Shown here piece by piece: positions 18,301-28,760 of a DNA stretch of 64,000 nucleotides. The DNA lies in the NCBI GenBank assembly GCA_964019055.1, contig OZ025210.1, forward strand, positions 611,745-675,744, given 5' to 3'. The stretch is from Anthopleura xanthogrammica. Its lineage: Eukaryota > Cnidaria > Anthozoa > Actiniaria > Actiniidae. The notes under the pieces are model-generated. The model saw only the letters and a program-made list of their open reading frames with translations. It searched no databases and was not told where the DNA came from. Every line of letters begins with the position of its first letter. Position 1 is the first letter of the stretch. Position numbers and translations under genes: made by a program.

Positions 18301-18976
18301 TGATAATATCATATGTCATTTCTGTTGTCAAGTCGTTAGAGCACTGGTTTCCATTTTTTTCTTAGCTTCAGGTGATGGTGATAAAATGATGCGATTTTGT
18401 CCAAGTTTTCATGCTGTACAGCTTATCAAACAGGTTTTTATCGCACCAAACTGGTTTTTTTTAATCATTTAATATTGTATCCTTTCTCAGGTATTTTTCC
18501 ATGTTCTTTCATCAGGGCTTTACTTCTCAACAAGCTTGTGAAGCAGTGGTCAGAGAAAGCCAAAGAAAAGCAGGCACAACAGACAAACCTTTTGAAATGG
18601 CTCTCCTCGCTGTGGATAAAATGGTAAGAGTTGTAAAGTGATCGAAGACTTGATAGATAGCAGTACAGCGGTCACAGGCTCTGCAAGGATCTGGGGAGGA
18701 AACAAGGAGAAGATACAACAGGATATTCTTGGTCAATAACTGGATCGCCTATATATAGCTTTCCACCTCTCTGAAGAACCCGGTCTTCTATGGAACTCTC
18801 GAGCAATCTTCCTAACTTGGTTGCATTTCACTTCACAGGGCGATGTTGGAGCAGCCACAACCGTGTCATCGTGGCAAGAGATAGATGGCACAAAATATGA
18901 TGGATTCCCTTACACAGTCTGGAGACAAGAAAGTGGTCAAATCGAAATCAAAGTACAAGCTCCTTTAACGTTATGA
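15373..18976 (+). CDS. N4-(beta-N-acetylglucosaminyl)-L-asparaginase-like Ntn hydrolase, 10 exons
   Basis: Exons: 15373-15484, 15732-15870, 16196-16352, 16823-16850, 17452-17490, 17666-17754, 18252-18267, 18366-18433, 18516-18623 and 18839-18976. Phases agree and give 297 residues. Family landmarks include GTWSF at the N-terminus, [10 protein letters not shown], and the self-cleavage site NDTVGVIV, whose threonine becomes the N-terminal nucleophile after autoproteolysis. Then come [23 protein letters not shown] and [11 protein letters not shown], as in human AGA. The family cleaves the GlcNAc-Asn bond of glycoasparagines. Unlike lysosomal AGA no signal peptide is visible, so the product may be cytosolic and closer to the AGA-like paralogues of invertebrates. 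The long inter-subunit linker is short here. Exon 7 is a 16-base microexon. Exon 9 has been copied twice downstream. Confidence 0.9.
17500..17640. repeat. AAT-rich microsatellite in an AGA-like intron
   Basis: Imperfect (AAT)n / (AATAATT)n tract directly after the exon-5 donor of the hydrolase gene. Confidence 0.85.
17768..17966. mobile_element. MITE family 1, copy 2
   Basis: It starts with GACCTCTTTGCCTTGGGCA, and the arm ATGTTTTCCCATTTCAGATC is mirrored by CTGAAATGGGAAAACAATAT. It lies 15 bases after the exon-6 donor of the hydrolase gene and is entirely intronic. Confidence 0.85.
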
Positions 18977-19160
18977 CAAGACGTCAGTATATTTGCCGAT
19001 AAAGTGCGATGCTTAAGGTAATGATCGAATGCGAGACACTGTCAAATCATGGTATTTTTGCAGGATTTTGTTTATTTTCAACTCTAGTTTTTCCACTTTT
19101 CCCATATCCCATCCCCAGAGAGTAGACTGTTAACAGTCTCTCTTTTCCCACCTAACGGTT

Positions 19161-19166
19161 AATAAA
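19161..19166 (+). terminator. Candidate polyadenylation signal of the AGA-like gene
   Basis: AATAAA about 185 bases after the stop codon; it is the first clear signal downstream. Confidence 0.4.
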
Positions 19167-19485
19167 CGGAGGAAGAAAAAATGTTTAGAAGTACCCCCTT
19201 CCCCCAGGGATTGACGTCTCTCTATACCTTTTTCTCCATTCTTTTATTCCATCCAATTTATTAATTTTAAAAGAAAACTGAAAGGATTTACAATATCATG
19301 TAATATTATTCGTTTGTCTCACGATTGAGGGTCACTGTGGTTAAAGTACCGCGACGATTCGAGTGCAGGCTGCTAGTCTAATTCAGCCGATTGTGTTGAC
19401 TGGATTATCATTTTTAAAATATATTTGATAACATTTCATATTAATTAAACCTGTTATTTTGTACTTGATGGCTAGTTTTTCTGGT

Positions 19486-20380
19486 TCAGCCACCCCAGTT
19501 TACTTCTTCTATAGTTCTTCTGTCATTAATAGAACACTCATTCGAATAGCAAAAGAGGGGAAATCCTCCACATACCCCTATACAGTTATTGCTAGTTGGA
19601 GTACAAGGTTCACCCAGAAGGTCACAAGGGCCGTCTCTCTTTTCCTTTAAACAAAAACGAAAAAGACATAGATTCATTGATGGCAGTGGAAAGTTTCGCT
19701 TTTGCTATCCATCCCTCACTTCTTTTGTGGTTACTACTAAAATAAGTGTGTATTATGACATCAAAAAACGGGGACGTAGGAAAGAAATTTCTAGTAGGGG
19801 AGAGGGGGGGGGGATTAAGAATGTAAATTAAATTATAGACAATAGGCCTCAAGCATGATGACGTTTTATACCTACACTTCCAGAATCCCTTTCGGTAAAT
19901 TTTTTGTTACATTAATTTTCACTATGGTCTTGGTATTCTTAAAGGAGTTTTAACATTTGAATATGAAAAGAGATTTTACGGCGAGGACACTCGAACCATG
20001 AACACTTAATATTTTTATATTTTTTATTTAATGAATTTTCTACTGCTTCAAACCTTCTGAAAATGAAACACTGAACTCAAATAATCTTATTGTTCAAAAT
20101 ATATTATATTTCCAATCGATTCACACAAGGGATAAAGGAGAAAAAAAGTATGAAAAAAACCTCAAAGTGTTCAAGTCCCTATTTTGGACCATTTTTGGAC
20201 CTTGCCCGCCTTAATTTGGATTGTTCTAATGAAAGACACAGTATCAAAAAAAATGAAATAAATAAGTAAAGAACTTACCAGATTGTCGTTTAGACTCATG
20301 TCACCAGATTTTTGTGGAAAGGAAAAGACGTCAGTAAAAAGAACAACCACCAAACACACGAACATGGCGGCTTTGTACAT
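19486..20380 (-). CDS. Secreted six-cysteine peptide A (toxin-like), 2 exons
   Basis: Exon 1 (20380-20279) encodes a 34-residue leader with a strongly hydrophobic core (FVCLVVVLF), a typical signal peptide, then a short acidic/polar propiece. It ends at CTG|GTAAGT in phase 0. Exon 2 (19644-19486) opens after TTTAAAG and begins with a Lys-Arg dibasic site, then a compact domain with cysteine spacing C-x6-C-x6-C-x3-C-x6-C-x4-C and a short tail. The product should be a small disulphide-rich secreted peptide released at the dibasic site. The spacing does not match ShK, an inhibitor cystine knot or the eight-cysteine SCRiPs as I know them. Venom, defence or signalling roles are all possible; no function is proven. 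Confidence 0.7.
19970..20165. mobile_element. Partial copy of the CAGTGAGGACACTCGAACC element inside peptide gene A
   Basis: It shares the left end (GAGGACACTCGAACCATGAA) and body with the complete element at 20590-20802, but its right terminus is lost after CTCAAAGTG. It lies within the intron of peptide gene A. Confidence 0.7.
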
Positions 20381-20589
20381 TATTTTCTCTTTAGAATGAG
20401 TGACCTGTTGATTTCAATGTGCCGATCAGTTTGTGATTCAACGTTCAGAATACCAGTGGTATATATAATATGCTCTAAAACTCTTATTGAAACACTACAG
20501 CTAAATACAACCATCTTATCCTTGAGAAAAATAGATTAAACGGTTCGAGGTGATATTCTCTTATTTGTATTTTATAGATATAAGCTTTA

Positions 20590-20802
20590 CAGTGAGGACA
20601 CTCGAACCATGAACACTTGATATTTTGGATATTTTTTATCTTATGAACTTTCTACTGCTTCAAACCTTCTGAAAATGAAGCACTGAACTCAAATAATCTT
20701 ATTGTTCAAAATAAATCATATTTCCAATCGATTCACACAAGGGATAAAGGAGAAAAAAATATGAAAAAACCTCAAAGTGTCACGGTTCGAGTGTCCTCAC
20801 TG
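20590..20802. mobile_element. Tc1/mariner-type MITE with TA target site
   Basis: Terminal inverted repeats CAGTGAGGACACTCGAACC / GGTTCGAGTGTCCTCACTG flank a 213-bp non-coding element, with TA on both sides. Paralogous blocks at about 28073 and 34459 read AGCTTTAAGG without it, i.e. empty sites. The family assignment rests on the CAGT terminus and the TA duplication. Confidence 0.85.
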
Positions 20803-21145
20803 TAAGGAACGTCGGCCCCTTGTAAGTTTTAAGTTTATCCCCTCATGTTTGGCCACATTAACGTCTGTTCTTGTTCTTTCTTGTCTGTTTTGTCTACTTT
20901 CTACTGCTTCAAACCTTCTGAAAATGAAGCACTGAACTCAAATAATCTTATTGTTCAAAATAAATCATATTTCCAATCGATTCACACAAGGGATAAAGGA
21001 GAAAAAAATATGAAAAAACCTCAAAGTGTCACGGTTCGAGTGTCCTCACTGTAAGGAACGTCGGCCCCTTGTAAGTTTTAAGTTTATCCCCTCATGTTTG
21101 GCCACATTAACGTCTGTTCTTGTTCTTTCTTGTCTGTTTTGTCTT
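20648..21145. repeat. Tandem direct duplication, about 250-bp unit
   Basis: The stretch beginning TTTCTACTGCTTCAAACCTT at about 20649 recurs almost unchanged at about 20898, up to GTTCTTTCTTGTCTGTTTTG. The second unit carries only the right end of the MITE, so the duplication followed that insertion. Confidence 0.85.
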
Positions 21146-21323
21146 CTCGAGTTCCGGGTCCAGACATAACACTCATTTTGTTTTCAAATTGATCAATATA
21201 GAATAAGATGATAAATAATGAATAAACTGAAGGAAAGCCGGATCGTCATCTGTTATATTCTATCATATTCTGTCAAGTTTTATGCTGTTCTATCATGATA
21301 TTTTTTTCATGTTCTTTTGGCAG

Positions 21324-21431
21324 GGCTCTTCTTCTCAACAAGTATGTGAAGCAGCGATCAGAGAAAGCCAAAGGAAAGCAGGCACAACAGACAAACCTTT
21401 TAAAATGGGTCTCCTCGCTGTCGACAAAAAG
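21324..21431 (+). pseudogene. Orphan copy 1 of AGA-like exon 9
   Basis: A 108-base open segment encodes the same 36-residue helix region as exon 9 of the hydrolase (18516-18623). It has the same length and phase, with CAG acceptor and GTAAGA donor intact, plus about 65 bases of the original intron. Several codons have changed (for example AVVRES to AAIRES). No other hydrolase exon lies nearby, so it cannot make an enzyme alone. Use as an alternative last exon is conceivable but unsupported. Confidence 0.85.
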
Positions 21432-21499
21432 GTAAGAGTTGGAAAGTGATCGAAGACTTGATAGATAGCAGTACAGCGGTCACAGACTCTGCAAGGATC

Positions 21500-23180
21500 T
21501 GAAGAGTCCAGAAGAAATGAAAATAGCCAAAGTTGTACCTATTTTCAAAAATGGAGATCGTGAGCATGTGTCTAATTATAGACCAATATCGTTATTGCCT
21601 ATTTTCTCAAAAATATTTGAAAAAATAATTTGTAAAAATTTAACTGAACATTTAGAAAGCAACCATCTGCTTTATGATTATCAATTCGGGTTCAGAAAGA
21701 AAAGAAGTGCAGCGTTGGCGATTCTTGATTTCGCCTCAAGAATAAACGATTCTATTGATAACGGTAAGATTTCCCTGGGATTATTCCTTGACCTATCTAA
21801 AGCCTTTGACACTGTTAGCCACGACATTCTCCTTGACAAACTGTCTTATTATGGACTTTCGGATGGAGCGCTAAAGTGGTTTCAAAGCTACCTTAAAGAT
21901 CGAAAACAATATGTTTGTATTGACGAAGTAAAGTCAAATTATCTACCAATATCATACGGGGTTCCTCAAGGGTCAATACTTGGACCAATACTATTTCTCC
22001 TTTACGTTAATGATGCACAGTTCGTAACAAAGACTATTCACCTTTTACTGTATGCTGATGACATGAACCTCTTATCTCATCATTCTACAATAAAGAGTGC
22101 CATCCAAGTATTGAACAAGGAGCTTGCCTTACTTGATGACTGGTTCAAGGCCAACAAGCTAACAGTTAACTTAGCAAAAACAAAGTATATCATCTTTGGT
22201 TCTCGTCAAAAACTTAAAAATGTTGCGGGTAACAGTGTTGAAGATTTGATTAGTCTTAAAAACAGACAATTTATTGGTAAAGTCAGTAGCACAAAATTTT
22301 TAGGTGTTCTATTAGACGAACACTTGTCGTGGGATTCACATATCACATATATCTCAAGGAAGATTGCCAAATCAGTTGGAATCTTATATAAATGTAGAGA
22401 GTACCTTAATCTTGATATTATGAAAAGTTTGTACTATAGTTTTATATATTCGCATTTATCATACGGTGCGCTCATATGGGGAAGTAATTATAAAACAAAG
22501 GTATTACCTCTTCATATTCTTCAAAAACGAGCCCTTCGTATAATTACCTTCTCACGCGCAAGAACTCCTAGTAGACCACTCTTTCAAAAATTAGAGATTC
22601 TAAACATCTTTGAGATAGTCAAGTTTCAGCTTTGTGAAATTGCATATAAACATGTCAATCAACAATTGCCTGAAATTTTCCAGTATTATTTTAAGGAAGT
22701 ACAGTTGTCTCACAATTATAATACCCGTTCTGCATCGAATAGACATCTTTCTCTGCCCCGTGTAAACCTAAATTACGGTAAATTTAGCGTGAAATATGCA
22801 AGTGCAGTAAGCTGGAACGATGTACCCATCGGTATTAAAACGAGCTCATCTCATCGGATGTTTAAAACAAACTATAAAAACTTCTTATTATCTCGATAGT
22901 ATTTTCGTCATCATTATTTTTGTACAGCATATTATTTATAAGCAATTCCCTTCAAACATATTGTATCTAAGAACTGTTCTTAACTTATTTATGCATTGTA
23001 ATTTCACCTCTTTCGTCCCACTTTAAATTGAATTACATCTACCTATGAATAGGGTGCAGAAAATTTCATTAACCCCCTCGGGTTGTATTTCTGCGCTCTA
23101 CCACGATTCTTTGTCTGTATTTATTAATATCTATAACTGTAAATATGTGGAAAAAATAAACCTTGAACCTATAATAAATT
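21500..23180 (+). mobile_element. 5'-truncated non-LTR retrotransposon (jockey/CR1-like LINE)
   Basis: The element begins directly after the duplicated hydrolase intron at GCAAGGATCTG. It contains a partial ORF2 (21517-22899), a short 3' region and an A-rich end with AATAAA motifs near 23155-23175. The apurinic endonuclease domain is absent, as expected of 5' truncation during target-primed reverse transcription. Confidence 0.85.
21517..22899 (+). CDS. LINE reverse transcriptase, N-terminally truncated, open frame
   Basis: A 460-residue open frame with reverse-transcriptase landmarks in order: SNYRPISLLP (block 1), FGFRKKRSA, LFLDLSKAFDTVSHDILL (first catalytic Asp), YGVPQGSILGPILFLLYVND, the catalytic LLLYADDMNL, and the thumb KTKYIIFG. 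A typical C-terminal region follows. It would copy LINE RNA at a nicked target. Without the endonuclease and upstream promoter it is probably not autonomous. The lack of any stop across 460 codons suggests a recent insertion. The ATG given is just the first in the remnant. Confidence 0.9.
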   Translation: MKIAKVVPIFKNGDREHVSNYRPISLLPIFSKIFEKIICKNLTEHLESNHLLYDYQFGFRKKRSAALAILDFASRINDSIDNGKISLGLFLDLSKAFDTVSHDILLDKLSYYGLSDGALKWFQSYLKDRKQYVCIDEVKSNYLPISYGVPQGSILGPILFLLYVNDAQFVTKTIHLLLYADDMNLLSHHSTIKSAIQVLNKELALLDDWFKANKLTVNLAKTKYIIFGSRQKLKNVAGNSVEDLISLKNRQFIGKVSSTKFLGVLLDEHLSWDSHITYISRKIAKSVGILYKCREYLNLDIMKSLYYSFIYSHLSYGALIWGSNYKTKVLPLHILQKRALRIITFSRARTPSRPLFQKLEILNIFEIVKFQLCEIAYKHVNQQLPEIFQYYFKEVQLSHNYNTRSASNRHLSLPRVNLNYGKFSVKYASAVSWNDVPIGIKTSSSHRMFKTNYKNFLLSR

Positions 23181-23289
23181 GCGCGCGCGTGGAATGCTAA
23201 AATACGACGACTCACTGTTGCACGATCCGGATTTTTGCTGTGGATTTACCAATTTTTTGCGGTGGAGTGCGGTGGATTTAATTATATTC

Positions 23290-23805
23290 TGGTTATCAGG
23301 CTATCATTATATAGCTTAGGTATCCGGCTATCCGGCTATCAGGCTGTCATTAGCTTAGGGATCAGGCTATCAGGCTGTCATTAGCTTAGCGATCAGGCTA
23401 TCATTAGCTTAGGGATCAGGCTATCAGGCTATCATTAGCTTAGCTATCAGGCTATCATTAGCTTAGCTATCAGGCTATCATTAGCTTAGGGATCAGGCTA
23501 TCAGGCTATCATTAGCTTAGCTATCAGGCTATCAGGCTATCATTAGCTTAGGGATCCGGCTATCAGGCTGTCATTAGCTTAGGGATCCGGCTATCAGGCT
23601 ATCATTAGCTTAGCGATCAGGCTATCATTAGCTTAGGGATCAGGCTATCATTAGCTTAGCTATCAGGCTATCAGGCTGTCATTAGCTTAGGGATTAGGCT
23701 ATCAGGCTATCATTAGCTTAGGGATCAGGCTATCATTAGCTTAGGGATCAGGCTATCAGGCTGTCATTAGCTTAGCGATAAGGCTATCAGGCTATCAAGT
23801 TGTGT
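23290..23805. repeat. Satellite of about 22-bp unit (ATCAGGCTATCATTAGCTTAG)
   Basis: Alternating short words ATCAGGCTATC and ATTAGCTTAGGG form an irregular higher-order array inside the TIR element. GGG/CTA/GCG variants give the units slightly different junctions. Confidence 0.95.
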
Positions 23806-24765
23806 TCGTTGTGGAAACAGCGAAAGTGCACAGAATTTTCCTCGTTCGACAGCCTTTAAAGTTTCTCAACTTTCCATTTTTAATCAATAGGAATACACTC
23901 AAAAGTGTGATCTCGAGATGCGCATGCCTTAGCCTGCCAAACATTACATCACTGCAGTCCAAATAGTACCAAGGAAGAAAGCTTTAATCTAAGTAATGAC
24001 GAAGAGAATGTTTAATGTTTTAGATGAATAAAGATTTTACACTCAAACGTTTTCCTTCGTATTAGCTGTAACTTCCTTTTGTCATTGTTTCTCGTTTATG
24101 AGTCATTAATTGTATTGTGTTGGACACAATATTCTGGCCTTGACGACAGTTATTTGAAAGGACAAGATATATTGAATGGATTTTCTTGTAAAAAATGGAT
24201 AAATTTTGACATACAACAACAAAAAGAACTACACAAAATATTCTGTTTGTTTGTAAAGTATTACAACCATTAGTGTTTCAGTGCTTCTTTTGTGAAGTAA
24301 CAGAGCTTTACGCGCATTAGTTTCGTGAATGGTCCCTTACATCTCTTGGCTGGGTGGTCATAGAACGAGTATCTGACATGACACTGACCATTTCACTCAA
24401 CGCTCTTTTCAATTCTTCAAATTCGTCAATGAACTTTTCCTTTTTCTAATTGTACTTTCGTATATGCACTCTTATTTGTCCTTGAAATTCGTTAACGGTA
24501 ACATGATAACCCCGAGAGCCTAATTTGAATAAAGTAGCCATTGATAAATAACTTTGCTTCACGTTGTTCAACAACAGAGATAGCTGAAGAGCTGAGATCA
24601 ATTTACTCGAAGGAACTTCCACCAATAAAGCGATAAAGAAAAGTTATCGACGCGGGTTATGTAGTATTGAACGTTGACGTCAATCGATTTCGCTAAGTTT
24701 GATTCGCTAAACATTCGTTCAAGTCAGCATTTTTACTGTTTTATAGTGTGATACACAACAGTCTT

Positions 24766-24955
24766 GTCCACAGGGAACCCGGCTTCGATACGTAGTGACA
24801 ATATTGACGGGTTCCCTGTGTATTTAGCTCAATGAACAAGAGCGTACAAATGTCGCGGGTTTCCTGTGGTGTAAAATGAAACCTCAACGGCCGTGATCAT
24901 TCTGTAACCGGATAGAATATTGTCACTACGTATCGAAGCCGGGTTCCCTGTGTCT
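24766..24955. mobile_element. Palindromic MITE nested in the TIR element
   Basis: CACAGGGAACCCGGCTTCGA at 24769 and its reverse complement TCGAAGCCGGGTTCCCTGTG at about 24935 form arms of about 37 bases, extending through TACGTAGTGACAATATT. There is no coding content. Confidence 0.85.
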
Positions 24956-25169
24956 TGTCTGGAATTGTTTGAACCAGAGAGGTGTTTGAACCCAACGCAT
25001 TGTTGTAGGCCTCAATAAAAGAATACGTGACGTCATCAAACGGACCATTTTATGAAATTAATTAAATCCACCGCAAAAAAACCTGAATAGAATTAAATCC
25101 ACCGTACTCCACCTCAAAACTTAGTAAATCCTCCTCAAAAATCCAGATCGTACTGCGCGAACCATACTA

Positions 25170-25850
25170 CTCATTGATGGTAGAGGAAAGATCATGAAGT
25201 TTCACCGACATCATATATCAGGATTCTTTCACATTCAAGACACTTGCTTCTTCAAACTCCTTTATTTTTGTCAATGTTCTTCTCTTAATGTTCTTTCACT
25301 TCTCTGCCGGCACCATTTACATTTAGCTTTCTAGGACTCTATTTCAACTAGCAGTTACTAACTAGATGTCTCTGTATGTGCTCCTGTCCTTTAAAAAACA
25401 AACAAGTAATAAAACGGCCTAACTATAAAACTGTATACTTTCTGTTACTCAAGCTATTAGATTTTCTTGACTTATGCTTTGCAATCTATGATACTATAGA
25501 ATTGCCCAGTGTCCAGCAAGTGACGATTAGTACCGTCGTAGCTTGGCTGAGATATTTCGTAAACTATGAAATATTGGCGTAGACTCAATATTGCAAATGC
25601 AAAAAAAAAAATAGAACACATCCTTACCTTGAATATTTGGTCAAATATTTTCATTTTCATTAAAGTCTTACTTTGAATAAACAGCAAATCATCTTTTAAT
25701 CACATTTTTTATCTTTATCTTCATTGACTTTGGTATTCAAGTCGTTAATATAGGAATTTTGTGATCATAAACTGATCATAAATCCACCGCAAAAAAACCT
25801 GAATAGAATTAAATCCACCGTACGCCACCTCAAAACTTAGTAAACTGGGA
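25170..25850. other. Gene-free stretch
   Basis: AT-rich sequence. It includes a second copy of the AAATCCACCGCAAAAAAACC end (25775-25845). The words CTAGCATTTACTAACTAGATG-like near 25350 recur at 30600, showing it belongs to the duplicated peptide-gene block. Confidence 0.5.
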
Positions 25851-25855
25851 GAAAA

Positions 25856-26610
25856 TTGAACCCTGAAACAACCTCTGGGCTGATCTAAGTCAGGGCATGG
25901 CTAACTCACAGATTAAATTGGAATTTAGTGTGTTAGGTTTTGTGGAGGAAGGAAAACTGGAGAATCACGGAGAAAAATCCATGAATCAAGGGAGAGACCT
26001 AAAAAACTTTAATCACATGTGATACCTAGGAATCCTACAACCCGAGACCCGAGACCCGAGACCCGAGACCCGAGACCCGAGACCCGAGACCCGAGACCCG
26101 AGACCCCAGACCCCAGACCCCAGACCCCAGACCCCAGACCCCAGACCCCAGACCCCAGACCCCAGACCCCAGACCCCAGACCCCAGACCCCAGACCCCAG
26201 ACCCCAGACCCCAGACCCCAGACCCCAGACCCCAGACCCCAGACCCCAGACCCCAGACCCCAGACCCCAGACCCCAGACCCCAGACCCCAGACCCCAGAC
26301 CCCAGACCCCAGACCCCAGACCCCAGACCCCAGACCCCAGACCCCAGACCCCAGACCCCAGACCCCAGACCCCAGACCCCAGACCCCAGACCCCAGACCC
26401 CAGACCCCAGACCCCAGACCCCAGACCCCAGACCCCAGACCCCAGACCCCAGACCCCAGACCCCAGACCCCAGACCCCAGACCCCAGACCCCAGACCCCA
26501 GACCCCAGACCCCAGACCCCAGACCCCAGACCCCAGACCCCAGACTCCAGACCCGAGACCCGAGAGGTGAGAGGCGCGTGTGTGATACCCTTGATTCCCT
26601 AACAACAACT
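25856..26610 (-). mobile_element. tRNA-derived SINE with internal 7-bp minisatellite, copy 1
   Basis: The body (CTGAAACAACCTCTGGGCTG ... GGAGAAAAATCCATGAATCA) and head (GAGGTGAGAGGCG ... CCTTGATTCCCT) match the intact SINE at 49.5 kb. Between them, at the position of the B-box region, lies a large minisatellite. Confidence 0.8.
26041..26564. repeat. Minisatellite, 7-bp unit CCCCAGA (first units CCCGAGA)
   Basis: About 75 head-to-tail 7-mers. The first nine are CCCGAGA; nearly all others are CCCCAGA, with CCCGAGA again at the end. Long open frames on both strands (DPRPQTP, GLGSGVW) result from the unit being one base longer than two codons, and are not genes. Confidence 0.97.
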
Positions 26611-26715
26611 ACACATTCGGTTCACTGATGTTTTAATTCCTTGCAAATTAATCTCTACTAGTTTTAAATTACAACTTTTCTTTCATACTGAATTCATTCT
26701 GTAGCTATCTATATG

Positions 26716-27862
26716 TTATTGAGCCTTTAATTCGTAGGCAGTTTTTTTAGGGTTTTTTTCAACAGTGCCTCTTATGTCCAACTCACAGGCATTGAATCTC
26801 AAATTGCAGTAAAGGGAATACCTTCCGCAATATCCTACACAGTTATTGGTTTTTGCATCACAGTAGTCCATCAGAAGATTACACGGGTCTTTCTTCTCCT
26901 TTAAATAAAAACAAACAATGACATAAATTCTCAGGGGCGTAGCGAGGACCTAGGTTCTGGGGGGGGGGGGGGGGGCAAAAATCGCCGAAAATCGCCGGAA
27001 AAAACCCCGCGATATTTGCGACGAAATAGGGAATAAAACTTTCTCTACAAAAAGTGGGGGGCACCCAGTACAAAAAGAGGCCAAAATGATATAAAAAAAA
27101 GGGAAAAAAACAAACAATTACCTAATTACCAAACATTTTGGGGGTGTCCCCCCTCCCGTCTTTCTTCTCCTTTAAGTAAAAATTAACAAGGACATACATT
27201 TGTTAATAGCAGTAGAGATCATGACATTTCACTGACCTCTCACGATTGGTCTCAAGTCAGTTGGAATCAATTTCCTTTCTTATTAGTTTTCATTTGTACT
27301 TTCTATTTTCTATTTCCTACGGAGCCTGCAGCTTTTGAGTGACCAATATCACTTCTCAAACTAAAACTTAGGATTATGATAAATCACAACTAAACAAAAT
27401 TATCAAAAATGGCGAAATTTTGTATGAAAACATGTCTTGTCTACATGGAAGATTTTCTTACAAAATTCGCACTTTCTAAAAATCATATCTTCGCGACTTT
27501 TAAACTTACTTCCTTCGAACTTCGCGGTTTTACTGATGTTAACTTGTTCTTTACAGCTACGGTAATTATTTTTCTGTTTTACTAATTTGAAATCGCCTGA
27601 TAAACTCTCATTTGCCGAACTTAGTTGGAGAAGTTCGACGTTTGAACTGAGACTTTCTTCGTACTTATCACCTTAAATCGGGTCCCTATTTTGGACCATT
27701 ATTTGGACCTTGCCCTTAACTTAAATGGTTCTAACGAAAGAGAAAGTAAAAATAACTTACCAGATTGTCGTTTAGACTCCTGTCACCAGATTTTTGTGGA
27801 AAGGAAAAGACGTCAGCAAAAAGAACAACCACCAAACACACGAACATGGCGGCTTTGTACAT
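26716..27862 (-). CDS. Secreted six-cysteine peptide B (toxin-like), 2 exons
   Basis: Exon 1 (27862-27761) is nearly identical to the leader exon of gene A: hydrophobic signal peptide, propiece, and CTG|GTAAGT in phase 0. Exon 2 (26898-26716) opens with a Lys-Lys dibasic site and has spacing C-x6-C-x6-C-x3-C-x6-C-x6-C with a longer basic tail (61 codons including stop). The mature region is far more divergent from genes A and C than the leader is. A GGGGCGTAGC element with a long G run (about 26933-27160) sits in the intron. The gene is duplicated almost exactly as gene D. Function is unknown; a secreted disulphide peptide is inferred. Confidence 0.7.
26930..27165. mobile_element. GGGGCGTAGC-type insertion in the intron of peptide gene B
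   Basis: Begins CAGGGGCGTAGCGAGGACCT, has a run of 18 G residues and ends near GTGTCCCCCCTCCC. The intron word TTTCTTCTCCTTTAA occurs on both sides (26891 and 27161). Similar GGGGCGTAGCCAGG words appear at 42632. It resembles a short non-autonomous element. Confidence 0.55.
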
Positions 27863-28069
27863 TATTTTCTCTTTAGAATGAGCTAGTTAACTGTTGAATG
27901 TCAGTTTGATGAGTTTGTGAATCAACGTTCAGAATACCAGTGGTATATATAATATACTCTAAAACTCTTATTTAAAACACTAAATATAACCCTCTTGTCG
28001 TTGAGAAAAATAGCCGATCAAACGGATCGAGGTGATATTCTCTTATTTATATTTTCATTATAGATATAA

Positions 28070-28760
28070 GCTTTAAGGAGCGTCGGCCCCTTGTAAGTTT
28101 TAAGTTTATCTCCTTATATTTGGCCCCATTAACATTCTTTTCTAAAGGAGGTGGTGTTCCTGCGGTGGAGCTACTATCTGGTCTGGCCCAGAAAAGGCCG
28201 GAATCTCATATTTTATAATTACTGGCGGTGGATTCGTCTGTTCTTGTTATCTTCTTGTTAATTCAAGTCCCGGGACCAGACATTTTTCTTCTTCAAATAA
28301 TGAATAAGTTGACGGAAAGGATCGTGATCTTTTTCTAAAGGAGTCGGTGTTTCGGCGATGGAGCATCTCTGTTCTTGTAATTTCTTGTCTGTTCAAGTTC
28401 CGGAACCAGACATAACACTCATTTTGTTTTCAAATTGATCAATATAGAATAAGATGATAAATAATGAATAAGTTGACGGAAAGAATCGTGATCTTTTTTC
28501 TAAAGGAGTCGGTGTTTCGGCGATGGAGCTATCTCAGTCTGGCCCAGAAAGGCATCTCTGTTCTTGTATCTTCTTGTCTCTTCAAGTTCCGGAACCAGAC
28601 ATAACACTCATTTTGTTTTCAAATTGATCAATATAGAATAAGATGATAAATAATGAATAAACTGAAGGAAAGCCGGATCGTCATCTGTTATATTCTATCA
28701 TATTCTGTCAAGTTTTATGCTGTTCTATCATGATATTTTTTCATGTTCTTTTGGCAGGGC
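28070..28760. repeat. Duplicated spacer with repeated CATCTCTGTTCTTGT/ACCAGAC units
   Basis: A 130-160-bp segment (AAGTTCCGG ... CAGACATAACACTCATTTTG ... GAATAAGATGATAAATAATG) recurs two to three times, and once more at 21150-21240. This spacer leads into both orphan hydrolase exons, so spacer and exon were duplicated together. Confidence 0.75.

Larger units (their letters stand above)
23212..25165. mobile_element. Non-autonomous TIR element of about 1.95 kb carrying a satellite
   Basis: The left end (GATCCGGATTTTTGCTGTGG, then GGTGGAGTGCGGTGGATTTA) is mirrored at the right (TAAATCCACCGTACTCCACC, then CAAAAATCCAGATCGTACTG), giving imperfect inverted repeats of about 85 bases. No transposase is seen. 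A partial second right-type end lies at 25775-25845, and a left-type end at 28938-28970. Confidence 0.7.

Noticed and set aside
15373..18976. Threonine aspartase (taspase-1) as identity
   Set aside because: The post-nucleophile region ([25 protein letters not shown]) follows aspartylglucosaminidase, not taspase-1.
26009..26608. 199- and 183-codon frames of repeated GLGSGVW and DPRPQTP units
   Set aside because: A 7-bp tandem repeat yields a periodic heptapeptide in any frame without stop. The same happens at 29.8 and 32.7 kb with different units. SINE flanks, no start context or splice signals.
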